Source of the DNA: Cohnella endophytica
GTDB taxonomy: Bacteria; Bacillota; Bacilli; Paenibacillales; Paenibacillaceae
Direction: 5' to 3'
NCBI RefSeq assembly: GCF_003628305.1
Contig: NZ_RBZM01000002.1
Coordinates: 124,001 to 188,000, forward strand
DNA: 64,000 nt
Below are positions 35,110 through 44,481 of this stretch, piece after piece. The notes under the pieces were generated by a model. It saw nothing but the letters and a program-made list of their open reading frames with translations. It did not search any database and had not been told where the DNA came from. How positions within the stretch are numbered: the stretch's first letter is position 1; each line of letters starts with the position of its first letter. The translations under genes and the position numbers were made by a program.

Positions 35110-37781
35110 CAAGAAGGATCCCCGCTTTCGGTCAGTTGGTTCCGAGCGTCGTTCAGCCATTCCAGCGCCTGCATCGGAGTCATTCTCATCACATCGAGTT
35201 TCCTCAGCTTATCCAACAGCTTATCGCTTGCGGACGGCTTCGCCGGCTTAGCGACCGGCGCCGCCTCCGCGAACAAACTCAGTTGAACGATACCTTTGGC
35301 CGGCGCGGCTGCGGGAGCTTGCTCCGTATTATAGGCTGTTGCTGCCGCTTCTTTGACCATAGGAACACCCATAGAACCGTTTGCTCCGAATGCTCCGTGT
35401 TCGTTTAATAACGAGTATGCGCGGGAAACGATCGTTTCCGGCAAGCCGGCCAATTGCGCGCAATAGATGCCATAGCTGGAATCCGCGGCTCCCGGTACGA
35501 GCTTGCGCAGGAACGTAACGCCGTCGGCGCTTTCCCTGACGGCCATGCAGCCGTTCTTTAAACCCGTTAATGAATTCTCCAAATGTGCCAGCTCGTGGAA
35601 ATGGGTCGATACGAGCGCTTTGCAACCGATATGGTCGTGAACGTATTCGATGACCGATTGCGCGATCGCCATTCCCTCGTCCGTAGAGGTTCCCCGGCCG
35701 AGCTCGTCGATGATGATCAAGCTTTTCTTGGTCGCCTGTTCCGTCATGACTTGAATGTCCTTCATCTCGACCATGAACGTGCTTTGTCCGCCGACCAGAT
35801 CGTCCGCCGCGCCGATCCGAGTGAAGATGCGATCGACGAACGGCAACGTAGCTCGCCTAGCGGGCACGAAACAACCGATCTGCGCCATGAGGCAAATGAC
35901 CGCGACTTGGCGCATATACGTGCTTTTCCCTGCCATATTCGGCCCCGTAATGAGCAGGATCGAGCCTCCGTCCGACGTTAACGACGAATCGTTGGCGATG
36001 AACACTCCGTTCTCGTTCACCGACTCGACGACCGGATGACGTCCTTCTTCGATCGTAAGGTCGAAGCCGTCGCCGTCCGTCCATGACGGACGCACGTACC
36101 TGCGCTCCGCGCTCGCTTCCGCGAAAGCTTGGAGCACGTCGAGCGCCGCCACACTTTCCGCGAGTCGCTGCAGCCGAGCCATCTGGGCGGCGATCCCGTC
36201 CCGCAAAGCGATAAAGCGTTCATATTCGATATCGAACATCCGATCTTCCGCTTCCAGGATGAGCGCTTCCTTCTCCTTCAGCTCCGGCGTGACGAAACGT
36301 TCCGCGTTCGCCAGCGTCTGCTTTCGCTCGTATCGGCCTTCCGGCAAGCTTGCGAGATTGGAGCGCGTCACTTCCAAATAGTATCCGAATACTTTGTTGA
36401 AGCCGATTTTCAAAGATTTGATGCCCGTCGCTTCCCGTTCCCGGCGTTCCAATTCGGCAATCCATTGCTTGCCGTTCTGGCTTGCCTCGCGCAGTTCGTC
36501 CAGCTTCGGGTCATAGCCCGGGCGGATAATTCCGCCCTCCCGCAAAGTAACGGGAGGCTCGTCGGATATCGCCCGCTCGATGTCGTCGGCGATATCCTCG
36601 CAAGCGTCCATGCGAGAGGAAAGCTCGGATAGAGGCGCGCTGCCGAAGCTATCGCAGAGAGATTGGACGGACGGGATGCGCCTTAGCGAGTTCTTGAGCG
36701 CGTTCAAATCGCGCGCGTTAGCCGTTCCGTAAGCGATTCGGCCCGCAAGCCGCTCGAGGTCGTATACTTCGCCAAGCTCGTCGCGCATTTCCTTGCGTTT
36801 GATCCAATCCCCGTGCAAAGCCTCCACCGCGTCCAACCTGCGTTCGGCTTCCGTTCGGTTCAGCAGCGGCTGATCGATCCAGCGCTTGAGCAAACGCGCG
36901 CCCATCGCGGTACGGGTTCGGTCGAGTAAGGAGAGAAGCGAACCTTTGCGGGAACGATCGCGGACGGTTTCCGTCAGTTCTAGGTTTCGTCTCGTAAACG
37001 CGTCCAGAGACATGTATGATTCCGAATCATAAGCTTTCACCGCGCGAAGATGCGCCAGCGATCGCTTCTGCGTCTCTTCCAGATAAGCCAACAAGCGCGC
37101 TACCGCGCGCTGCCTGGCCGGCTCGTGGGAGTTCCATGGCTCGTCCGGGAATTGTTCGGACAATTTGGTGATGTCGGCGGCGTCCCGAACCGTCGCGGTA
37201 ATAGAGCGGGCGGCTTGGCGGACTTCCGTATGTATGGCGTTAACGGCCGCTTCGTCTCCGACGGCCTCGGACGGCCTGTACACGTTAAGCGCGTTATTGA
37301 TCGCTTCCGGAGAGGCGACGAAGGAAGTCACGTACAGCTCGCCCGTAGTTAGATCGCAAGCCGCGAGTCCGAAACGTCCGTTCAGCAGCGCCGCGCCGAC
37401 GATGAAGTTGTTCGAGCCGTCGCCGACCATTTTCGCGTCCATTACCGTTCCCGGCGTCACGATGCGTACGATCTCGCGTCTGACCATTCCTTTCGTTGCT
37501 GCCGGGTCTTCCATTTGTTCGCATACCGCGACTTTATAGCCTTTATCGATCAGTCTGGCAATGTAGCCTTCCGCTGCATGGTGAGGTACCCCGCACATCG
37601 GAATTCGTTCCTCGACGCCCGCGCCGCGACCGGTTAAAGTAATCTCCAGTTCTCGCGACGCGGTGATCGCGTCCTCGAAAAACATTTCATAGAAATCGCC
37701 AAGGCGAAAAAATAACAGCGCGTCCGGCGCCGTCGCCTTTACGGACAAGTATTGCTCCATCATTGGGGTATATCCGGCCAT
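35109..37781 (-). CDS. mutS: DNA mismatch repair protein MutS
   Basis: MutS recognises mispaired bases. The 890-residue protein has the mismatch-binding domain with FFRLGDFYEMF near 24-34 (the Phe-x-Glu wedge), connector and lever regions, the clamp, and the ATPase with Walker A GPNMAGKSTYMRQ near 613-625, Walker B LIIIDELGRGTS near 694 and an HTH end MTPMQALEWLNDARN. Length is normal. A candidate extended -10 promoter lies upstream at 37834-37843. The gene heads the run mutS-S41 protease-mutL-rsmJ-like-miaA-hfq. Confidence 0.98.
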   Translation of the reverse strand: MAGYTPMMEQYLSVKATAPDALLFFRLGDFYEMFFEDAITASRELEITLTGRGAGVEERIPMCGVPHHAAEGYIARLIDKGYKVAVCEQMEDPAATKGMVRREIVRIVTPGTVMDAKMVGDGSNNFIVGAALLNGRFGLAACDLTTGELYVTSFVASPEAINNALNVYRPSEAVGDEAAVNAIHTEVRQAARSITATVRDAADITKLSEQFPDEPWNSHEPARQRAVARLLAYLEETQKRSLAHLRAVKAYDSESYMSLDAFTRRNLELTETVRDRSRKGSLLSLLDRTRTAMGARLLKRWIDQPLLNRTEAERRLDAVEALHGDWIKRKEMRDELGEVYDLERLAGRIAYGTANARDLNALKNSLRRIPSVQSLCDSFGSAPLSELSSRMDACEDIADDIERAISDEPPVTLREGGIIRPGYDPKLDELREASQNGKQWIAELERREREATGIKSLKIGFNKVFGYYLEVTRSNLASLPEGRYERKQTLANAERFVTPELKEKEALILEAEDRMFDIEYERFIALRDGIAAQMARLQRLAESVAALDVLQAFAEASAERRYVRPSWTDGDGFDLTIEEGRHPVVESVNENGVFIANDSSLTSDGGSILLITGPNMAGKSTYMRQVAVICLMAQIGCFVPARRATLPFVDRIFTRIGAADDLVGGQSTFMVEMKDIQVMTEQATKKSLIIIDELGRGTSTDEGMAIAQSVIEYVHDHIGCKALVSTHFHELAHLENSLTGLKNGCMAVRESADGVTFLRKLVPGAADSSYGIYCAQLAGLPETIVSRAYSLLNEHGAFGANGSMGVPMVKEAAATAYNTEQAPAAAPAKGIVQLSLFAEAAPVAKPAKPSASDKLLDKLRKLDVMRMTPMQALEWLNDARNQLTESGDPS

Positions 37782-37833
37782 CGTCTTCCTCCCGGTAAGG
37801 TATGCGGTAAATAGTTCTCTAGCTTAATACCTC

Positions 37834-37843
37834 ATTATAGCAT
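37834..37843 (-). promoter_or_regulatory. Candidate extended -10 promoter of mutS
   Basis: On the minus strand ATGCTATAAT gives a TGn-TATAAT extended -10 at 37842-37834, about 53 bases upstream of the mutS ATG. No good -35 is seen. Confidence 0.5.
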
Positions 37844-37895
37844 AGCGAAATTCAATTGGCTCGGACGACGAATGTACCCCCTGCTGCCGCTTAGT

Positions 37896-38969
37896 CTAAG
37901 TCATTCTTCGAGACGCCAAGCGGCTTGTCCCTCGCAATTGCGATAAATTCGCAGCCCCGATGCCGAACATCGCGACTCGGAGCTCGAACTCGATTCGCCC
38001 GAACAACTCGGCGAGCCCTTCGGCGGACTCGATCGCGGGGGCGAGCAGCGCTCTGCCGTACGAAGCCATATTCGCGCCGAGCGCGATCGCCTTCGCTGCT
38101 TCGACTCCGTTAACCAGCCCTCCGCTTGCTAGGAGAGCGATGTTCGGCAGAGCATGTCTGACTTCCGTAACGCATTGCGCGGTCGGCGTTCCCCAATCCT
38201 CGAAAGCTTTCGCCGCCGCTTGGCGAATCGGATCAGAAGTGCGATGTTTCTCCACTTCGATCCAGGAAGTGCCGCCCGCTCCCGCCACGTCTATGAACGA
38301 TATTCCGGCATCGACTAGCGAGCGCGCCGTATCGCCATCGATCCCGAAGCCTACTTCTTTCACGCCGATCGGAAATTCCGCATGTCTGCACAACAACTCG
38401 ATCCGGTTCAGCAATCCGGAGAAATTCCAGTCGCCGCCGGTTTGGAACAACTCTTGCAAACCGTTCAGATGCAACACGAGCGCATCCGCTTCCGTTAAGT
38501 CTACGGCTCGCCGGCATTCGTCGACACCGTATCCGTAATTGAATTGCACCGCCCCCAAGTTCGCGATGAGAGGGATGCTGGGCGCAACGCTCCGAACGCG
38601 GAACGTATGGGCCGTTTCCGGGCATTCGATCGCCGCCCGCAAAGAACCCAGTCCCATTCCCCAGCCCCGCGACTCCGCCGCCTCCGCGAGTCGAACGTTA
38701 ATGCGCGCGGCTTCGTCCGTACCGCCTGTCATAGAACTGACCATCAGCGGAGCCTTTAGATTCCGTCCTAGAAATTCGCATGCGGTATCTATCGCGCCGA
38801 AATCAAGCTCGGGCAACGCTTGATGCCGGAAACCGTATTCGTCGAATCCCGTTCCTCCTCCCCAACCTTCCACGTCTTCGTTCATGCAAATCTCGATATG
38901 TTCGTTTTTCCTGCGCTTGATATCCGCTTGCGATTGCTCTAGCGGCTTCGTTTCATTCCAACTGCTCAT
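37896..38969 (-). CDS. fni: Type 2 isopentenyl-diphosphate delta-isomerase
   Basis: Fni interconverts isopentenyl and dimethylallyl diphosphate with FMN, NAD(P)H and magnesium. The 357-residue TIM barrel shows RRKNEHIEIC near 19, VSSMTGGTDEAARIN near 77 (FMN site), LGSLRAAIE near 102, HLNGLQELFQ near 163, DVAGAGGTSW near 223, and ASGGLVNGVEAAKAIALGA near 275. Length is as expected. The type 2 enzyme is usual in Bacilli. MiaA in this window uses the product, dimethylallyl diphosphate, though the link may be coincidental. It sits between mutS and the amidoligase on the same strand. Confidence 0.94.
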   Translation of the reverse strand: MSSWNETKPLEQSQADIKRRKNEHIEICMNEDVEGWGGGTGFDEYGFRHQALPELDFGAIDTACEFLGRNLKAPLMVSSMTGGTDEAARINVRLAEAAESRGWGMGLGSLRAAIECPETAHTFRVRSVAPSIPLIANLGAVQFNYGYGVDECRRAVDLTEADALVLHLNGLQELFQTGGDWNFSGLLNRIELLCRHAEFPIGVKEVGFGIDGDTARSLVDAGISFIDVAGAGGTSWIEVEKHRTSDPIRQAAAKAFEDWGTPTAQCVTEVRHALPNIALLASGGLVNGVEAAKAIALGANMASYGRALLAPAIESAEGLAELFGRIEFELRVAMFGIGAANLSQLRGTSRLASRRMT

Positions 38970-39022
38970 TCTCTCTGCCCCCGCGATGCTGTATCTATGA
39001 ATCGGTATTGATTAGCTTTCCT

Positions 39023-40504
39023 TCACCTTATCGGAATATGCCATTTCAGTCTAATATCCGCATTTTCGTTCCAACTCCGTCCCCTCGCTATCGCGTCGAA
39101 CACGAAATCGATAGCCGCGCGGTGCGCGGCGTAAATCTCCGTGTCTTGAATCGCGCGATAGACGGCTTCGACGGCCGGCAGCAATACGGTTCGGTCCCCT
39201 TCGTAGAAGGCATCCCGAACGCCGTCGTCGTCCAACGGACGGCTCGCGGCCAATTCGCGCGAATGCTCCGCGGCCGCTTTGGCCAACGCGAACGCGCCCA
39301 GCGTCAGCCGCGGGGAAACGAGCCAGCTCGGCGGAGTCCGATACTCGAAGCCGCCATGCGGCTGTCGCCTTACGTCCCCGAGCGTGCCGTAGCGAGGCCT
39401 CCTCTTGCCCGCGGCCGGAGGCTCCAGCAATCGGAGCGGCAAGCCGACCGCGTTATCCAGAGCGCGGAGTCGTTCCCCCGTCAACTCGACGCCACTCAGA
39501 TGAATATGGCCGCCAAGCGGTAAGCCTCGCACGGGCATCGCCCCCGCGTGCCAGGAGAACAACGTGCCCGCCGTTCTCTCCGCGGCGACGCGCAACAATC
39601 TGCGAACGTCCGCGGTTAAGCTCATCGGATCCGGCGTCGGTCTTGGCCTCAGTTCCACAAGCGGCCATATTTTCTCCCCTCGAAGACGTACCGAGTCGCA
39701 GCCGGCGTCATCTTCCGGCGCGAAAAACTTGGAAGCCGAGACGATGCGGCCCGACGGCGACAGAAGTACGAATTCGGGGTCCGCTCCCAGCGTCGCATGA
39801 ACTTCGCTCCCTGACTCCTTCTCCCATCTGTCGGCGTGGAGTTGTAATAGATCGCGGAGCCGGGTTGCTTGGACTTCGTCGCTAATCCGCGGCCAAACGG
39901 ACGAAATCCCCGTCACGCATATTGTACCCGAGTCGCTCAGCCGTATTGTCGCTTGGCCGAAATCGAGACCAAGCGCATAGATCGCCCGAACGGACAATCT
40001 CTCCGCCGGCTTCCAGATGGGATGCTCCTGAGGAATTATATCTTGCTCGCTGGCGAAAGTACTGAATCTTCTATATTTAACCTCATTAATTTTCATAGTT
40101 TTAGACGTTCCCGCGCTTCTAACCCGCTTCATTCCGACGGCTTCGAGTCCCCAGACCGTAACTTGAATTCGCGTTCCTTCGCGACCTTCGTCGCCGATTC
40201 TAGCCGGAAGCCCTTCCCTGCGAAGGCGCCGCTCGATTTCCTCCGCGCTTAAGCTCATGACGGCGCGGGACGATACGTTCATGTACCAAGGGGTTGCCTT
40301 TCCTAAGGATTGCAGTGCCTTTAAGGCTGTCCCTTTTCCGTTCGTGCCGAATCCATCCATCGACGCGAGGCAATCGTTCGGCCCTGCCTCCGACAGGTCG
40401 CTAAGCAGAGGGATGCCCCATCGCTCCATTTCGTCGCGCCGAACGTTGCCTTTTTTTTCCGATTCCGGGATGTATAGACGAAAGGAACCGCCATGGCCGC
40501 CCAA
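39023..40504 (-). CDS. PhiEco32-type amidoligase family protein
   Basis: A 493-residue protein with the signature of the phage phiEco32-like COOH-NH2 ligase family: GADPEF at 240-245, VELRP at 283-287, GGHIHLSG at 331-338 and EYRTPPSWL at 387-395, spaced as in glutamine-synthetase-fold amidoligases that join carboxyl and amino groups using ATP. The N-terminal 200 residues are a separate domain, with LGLDFGQATIRL near 178. I chose TTG 40504, with GGAGGGGG 7 bases upstream; that site is in the 3' arm of a hairpin (40501-40536). It follows cotE, so a spore coat or peptide-modification role is a guess. Substrate unknown. Confidence 0.7.
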   Translation of the reverse strand: MGGHGGSFRLYIPESEKKGNVRRDEMERWGIPLLSDLSEAGPNDCLASMDGFGTNGKGTALKALQSLGKATPWYMNVSSRAVMSLSAEEIERRLRREGLPARIGDEGREGTRIQVTVWGLEAVGMKRVRSAGTSKTMKINEVKYRRFSTFASEQDIIPQEHPIWKPAERLSVRAIYALGLDFGQATIRLSDSGTICVTGISSVWPRISDEVQATRLRDLLQLHADRWEKESGSEVHATLGADPEFVLLSPSGRIVSASKFFAPEDDAGCDSVRLRGEKIWPLVELRPRPTPDPMSLTADVRRLLRVAAERTAGTLFSWHAGAMPVRGLPLGGHIHLSGVELTGERLRALDNAVGLPLRLLEPPAAGKRRPRYGTLGDVRRQPHGGFEYRTPPSWLVSPRLTLGAFALAKAAAEHSRELAASRPLDDDGVRDAFYEGDRTVLLPAVEAVYRAIQDTEIYAAHRAAIDFVFDAIARGRSWNENADIRLKWHIPIR

Positions 40505-40536
40505 ACGAAAACCCCCTCCCGACAACACGGGAAGGG
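40501..40536 (-). terminator. Hairpin over the amidoligase ribosome binding site; possible cotE terminator
   Basis: On the minus strand CCCTTCCCG (40536-40528) pairs with CGGGAGGGG (40521-40513), 6-base loop, then GTTTTCGTTTGG. The 3' arm contains the GGAGGGGG site for the TTG start at 40504, so it may be a weak terminator, an attenuator or a translational lock. Confidence 0.6.
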
Positions 40537-40695
40537 CCGTCCCGCAGGCGGCGCGCGAACGCCGAAGCCGAATGACCCTTCCCAATGTTCGCCGCTGCTG
40601 CAAACAGGCTTATCCCGTTGTTCCGACAGGGCATTCGCCCTCGACTATTGTTCCGTCTCTGCATAGACTTAAGTACCGGCCGATGACCGAACCGA

Positions 40696-41259
40696 TTACA
40701 AATCGTCTTCCAGTAAATCGGAATCGAGATCTTCGAAATCTCCGTCGTCGCCAAGGCCGAAGCCGACGTCTTTCCCCTCGTCGTCTGTTCCGCTAGGATC
40801 CACAACGACGCACACTTTCGTTTCCGCTACCATCTCCACGGCGAATTCCCGTTCGACGCGGATGATCACGGAGGTACCTTTGGAACCGATCGTCGCTTCC
40901 ACGCAATTAGGCTCTTGCGTCGCATCCGCAGTGACCTCTTCCGTGGATGAGCGATGTTTCGGATCTACATACGATAGAGAAACAAGCTCAACGTAAGAGA
41001 TCGTCTCTTTCGCCACATCGGTTTGCGAGTTTTTGTTGTACGAATACCAGATGTTAATATCGTAAGACCCGATTACTTCGATCCCGTCCCCCGATTTCAC
41101 CGCTTCATATTGATGATTGATGATCCACGCGCCCAGAATGCTGGTCGGGTGGTGCGGCGGCGTTACGGTGTGGGTAATCGTCGAGAACTTACGGCCTTTG
41201 CCGCAAACCGCCTTCGTGATGATTTCCCTGCGCTGCAGCCGTTTATCCGCAATAGCCAT
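40696..41259 (-). CDS. cotE: Outer spore coat morphogenetic protein CotE
   Basis: CotE assembles the outer coat of the spore. The 187-residue protein keeps the strongly conserved core: REIITKAVCGKGRKF near 10-24, THTVTPPHHPTSILGAWIINHQYEA near 28-52 (reported here by its ends), GSYDINIWYSYNKNSQT near 63-79, and the QEPNCVEA segment near 119. The C-terminal tail is very acidic (GDDGDFEDLDSDLLEDDL), as in Bacillus CotE. ATG 41259 has GGAGGAGG 9 bases upstream. It lies upstream of mutS as in B. subtilis, but with two extra genes between. Confidence 0.95.
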   Translation of the reverse strand: MAIADKRLQRREIITKAVCGKGRKFSTITHTVTPPHHPTSILGAWIINHQYEAVKSGDGIEVIGSYDINIWYSYNKNSQTDVAKETISYVELVSLSYVDPKHRSSTEEVTADATQEPNCVEATIGSKGTSVIIRVEREFAVEMVAETKVCVVVDPSGTDDEGKDVGFGLGDDGDFEDLDSDLLEDDL

Positions 41260-41398
41260 TTCGGTAGACCTCCTCCATACGATCAAGTCACTTAAAGTCT
41301 ATGCAGGACATTCGTCTAGAGTGACAAAAATGTATCGACGCAACCCGCAACCGTTACCCGGCACCGTCTTGGGCGGTTGTCGGGATAGACTTTACGTT

Positions 41399-42370
41399 TC
41401 ATTGTATGATCGCTTGGGCAGAAGTTGACTTCCGTTTTTTCTCTCGGCTCGCGATTCCCAAATATCTTCTAAGCTCTCGGGTAAGATGGAAGAGGGCGGA
41501 GCGGGTTTCGAACTCGTCTCTCGTAAACGGGAGCGGCATTCCCTTGAACTCGGCTTCCAGCTCGCCTAGCATTCTCTCCGTCTCGCCTTCGTAGAAATCC
41601 GACTTGACGTCCTCCTTCAACCTGTCGAACAAAACCGCGATCAGTTCCGCCTGGGAGACATGGCTGGACACGAACGCGACGGACTCCATCATGAGTTCGA
41701 TCGACTCCATCTGCTGGCGGCGCATTTGAAAATAGAGCATCCACGGTTCGTCCTGAGGAATAAGCCGATTCTCGCGCGCGCGTTGCGACACTTCGATTCC
41801 TTGTTCGATCGTCGATAACGTCTCGAGCATCTCTTCTCCGCCCCAGATGGAATCGGGCTTCCTCAGATGCTCGGCCAGATGTCCAAAAATCGCGGAAAAA
41901 CCTTCCTCCGTCCGGACCCGCAGCGCGGCGAGAGTCCTGCTTTCCTTCGGCATGTACGCCATGTTGAACAACGTCGCCGAGCCGAGTCCGATCGTCAGCA
42001 GCTCCAACTCCGTCAGAAGCGCATGCGCCGTTACTTCGTTCCGCGCGAACAGGTGGAATACGATAACCGATCCCGTGATAATGCCGTCTTTCAACCCCGT
42101 CCGGGCCAGAAGCGGATAAGCTAACAAAATATACACGGCAAGCACCCAAATATAGAAGCCAACGAATCCGAACAATAGCGAAGCCAGCAACAATCCGAGC
42201 ACGGATGCCATAAAGCGCGCGAATACGGTTTTAAGGCCCCGCCAGCGCGTCGTGTCCACGCCCATGATCGCGAGTATGCCCGCGGAAAGCGGATTATCGA
42301 CGCCTAGTAAGTATGCGGCATAGATGGCGACTAACGTCGCCACCGCTGTTTTGATTACGCGAATCCCCAT
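41399..42370 (-). CDS. Aromatic acid exporter (FUSC/ArAE) family protein
   Basis: A 323-residue membrane protein like B. subtilis YqjA. The N-terminal half has four to five transmembrane segments (about 7-25, 30-45, 55-85, 88-105, 112-140); GIRVIKTAVATLVAIYAAYLL and the following PLSAGILAIMGVDTTRWRG match the family's first repeat. The C-terminal half (about 145-315) is a soluble helical domain. Members resemble half of a bacterial aromatic acid efflux pump; the substrate is unknown. ATG 42370 with GGGAGGAG 6 bases upstream is chosen over a longer frame beginning at 42502. It follows the M32 peptidase gene. Confidence 0.85.
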   Translation of the reverse strand: MGIRVIKTAVATLVAIYAAYLLGVDNPLSAGILAIMGVDTTRWRGLKTVFARFMASVLGLLLASLLFGFVGFYIWVLAVYILLAYPLLARTGLKDGIITGSVIVFHLFARNEVTAHALLTELELLTIGLGSATLFNMAYMPKESRTLAALRVRTEEGFSAIFGHLAEHLRKPDSIWGGEEMLETLSTIEQGIEVSQRARENRLIPQDEPWMLYFQMRRQQMESIELMMESVAFVSSHVSQAELIAVLFDRLKEDVKSDFYEGETERMLGELEAEFKGMPLPFTRDEFETRSALFHLTRELRRYLGIASREKKRKSTSAQAIIQ

Positions 42371-42453
42371 TCCGAGCTCCTCCCGGCCTTCTTTCCGTTC
42401 CCATCGCAACAAGGGCCGAACAAGAGTTTCCTCTTCTTCGCCCCCGGCATGAG

Positions 42454-43983
42454 CTAATCCAAACGATAGATGTCTTTGTATTTTTCTTCCAGATAGTCGC
42501 ACAAGTAGGACGATTGCAGCGGTTTGCCGCTAATTCGTTCGATGATCTGCGAGGGCTGCAGCAGCTTTCCATGCCGATACACTTGCTCCGTCAGCCATTC
42601 CTTCAACGGTTGCAACCGGCCTTCCGCGACTTGGCGATCCAAATCGGGCAGCTTGCGCTTGGCGACGTCGATCATCTGAGCGCCGTACATATTGCCCAAC
42701 GAATAGGATGGGAAATACCCGAACGCCCCGCCGGACCAATGAACGTCCTGCAGCACGCCTTGCGCGTCGTTAGGCGGCGTAACGCCCAGCGCCTCCGCAT
42801 ATTTCCGGTTCCAGACTACCGGAAGATCGCGCGGGTTTAAATTTTCGTTGAACAGCATTTTCTCGATCTCGTAGCGAATCATAATATGTAGGTTATACGT
42901 CAACTCGTCGGCTTCGATCCGGATCAGGGAAGGCTGAACGACGTTGATCGCGCGGTAGAACTGCTCCGCGGAAACGTGATCCAACTGACCGGGGAATAAC
43001 TTCTTCAAATCCGGCAAATAACGTTGCCAGAAGCCAAGACTACGTCCGATCATATTTTCCCATAGGCGGGATTGCGATTCGTGAATACCCATCGACGTGC
43101 CGGTGCACAACGTCGTCTCCGCCAGCTCTGGCATGATGTTCTGTTCGTATAGCGCATGGCCGCCTTCATGGATCGTGCCGAACAACGCGCTAGTCAGATC
43201 ATTCGGCAAATAACGGGTCGTAATTCGCACGTCTCCAGGGCTTAATCCCGTCGCGAACGGATGAACGCTCTCGTCCAGTCGTCCCGCTTCGAAGTCGTAA
43301 CCCATTTCCTTAAGGATGAGCTTGCTGAAAGCTTTCTGCGCTTCCTTGTCGAACGTGCCTTCCAAGAACGAAGTATCCGGTTGATGCTCGGACTTGGCGA
43401 TGCGTTCCGCCAACGGCACGAGACGGGCTCTCAGTTCGCCGAACAAACGATCGAGCTCGACGGTCGTGAGTCCCGGCTCATACATATCCAACAGCGTGTC
43501 GTATGGAGTCGTCTTTACGCCCCACAGCTCGATGAATTTGCGGTTGAAGTCGATGATCTTCTCGAGGTACGGCACGAAGCCGGCGAAATCGTCGTTCTCC
43601 TTCGCCGTTTCCCAGGCGGATTCGGCTTGCGACGTCAATACGACGTACTCGCGGTGCAGTTCGGGCGGAATTTTCCGATTGCGCTCGTATTCTTTGGCAG
43701 TCTCCTCGACGAGCCGGCGATCGATCTCGCCAAGTTCGGCCAGACTGGCAGGTTCATTTAATTGCGCGATTAGATCTCCCAGTTCCGGCGAAGTCGAAAG
43801 CTTGAACGTTTCCGAGGACAGCGCTCCGACGGCTTCGGAACGAAGCTCGATTCCTTTGCGGGGCGCCCCCGTTCTCATATCCCAATAGACGAGACCGAGA
43901 ATTTCTTCGTATTGTTTAATTCGACCGATAATTTCCCGGAATCGCTCGAGGGGTGCTTTGGCGGATTCATTTTGGTTACTCAT
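42454..43983 (-). CDS. M32 family zinc carboxypeptidase
   Basis: A 509-residue metallocarboxypeptidase of the Taq/YpwA type, which trims C-terminal residues from peptides in the cytosol. The zinc motif HEGGHALYEQ (HExxH-like, with Gly at the third position as in this family) lies near 272-281, the third ligand region GIHESQSRLWEN near 302-313, and the C-terminal substrate region DVHWSGGAFGYFPSYSLGN near 425. Length is normal. ATG at 43983 follows AAGG. It is upstream of the aromatic acid exporter-like gene with an 83-base gap. Confidence 0.94.
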   Translation of the reverse strand: MSNQNESAKAPLERFREIIGRIKQYEEILGLVYWDMRTGAPRKGIELRSEAVGALSSETFKLSTSPELGDLIAQLNEPASLAELGEIDRRLVEETAKEYERNRKIPPELHREYVVLTSQAESAWETAKENDDFAGFVPYLEKIIDFNRKFIELWGVKTTPYDTLLDMYEPGLTTVELDRLFGELRARLVPLAERIAKSEHQPDTSFLEGTFDKEAQKAFSKLILKEMGYDFEAGRLDESVHPFATGLSPGDVRITTRYLPNDLTSALFGTIHEGGHALYEQNIMPELAETTLCTGTSMGIHESQSRLWENMIGRSLGFWQRYLPDLKKLFPGQLDHVSAEQFYRAINVVQPSLIRIEADELTYNLHIMIRYEIEKMLFNENLNPRDLPVVWNRKYAEALGVTPPNDAQGVLQDVHWSGGAFGYFPSYSLGNMYGAQMIDVAKRKLPDLDRQVAEGRLQPLKEWLTEQVYRHGKLLQPSQIIERISGKPLQSSYLCDYLEEKYKDIYRLD

Positions 43984-44121
43984 GAAGGCACGACCTTTCC
44001 TTGTTGGATATTGTCTCCTTGATCATAACTTCCGCAATATTTATAATCAACTTACTTATCGTTTTAACCTAGACGGTCCGAAGACGTTCGGTTGCAGTTA
44101 TATGAAGGAGGAATTTCGGTC

Positions 44122-44463
44122 ATGATCATTCATTGGAGCGACGACGCGATACGGGAAATTCGTCTAAGATACGGAAGCGACGCTACCGTATGGAAGCTCG
44201 TTTCGGACTCCGAGGGTTGCGGATGCGCAATGAACGGAGTCGCGGCGCTATGGGCGATTCAAGCTCCGCAGGAGGGCGAATTGCAAGCCGAGAGCAACGC
44301 GTTCGAGGTCTGGTACGAGAAACGCCATGAGGTTTTCTTCGACGAGAGCATGCGCGTTACCTACCAGCCGGAGCACCGCGCTTTCAAGTTGGCGAGCGAC
44401 GGACAGATTTATAGCAACCGATTAAGAATCGAAGATCGACGGATAATTAATTCCATTAAATAA
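44122..44463 (+). CDS. HesB/YqkB-like iron-sulfur family protein
   Basis: A 113-residue protein like B. subtilis YqkB, a divergent HesB/IscA-type member. It keeps the fold pattern WSDDAIREIRLRYG at the N-terminus and SEGCGC near residues 31-36, where IscA proteins have the first cluster-binding Cys; the usual C-terminal CGCGxSF is absent, so an iron-sulfur scaffold role is uncertain. ATG 44122 follows AAGGAGG. The carbonic anhydrase gene starts 18 bases after it, so the two are likely cotranscribed. Confidence 0.75.
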   Translation: MIIHWSDDAIREIRLRYGSDATVWKLVSDSEGCGCAMNGVAALWAIQAPQEGELQAESNAFEVWYEKRHEVFFDESMRVTYQPEHRAFKLASDGQIYSNRLRIEDRRIINSIK

Positions 44464-44481
44464 ATAGGGGTGACTTTCTTC

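Noticed and set aside
40401..40805. A 134-codon minus-strand frame between cotE and the amidoligase gene
   Set aside because: It overlaps the end of cotE and the amidoligase start in another frame, has no ribosome binding site and no recognisable motif; it also crosses the hairpin region.
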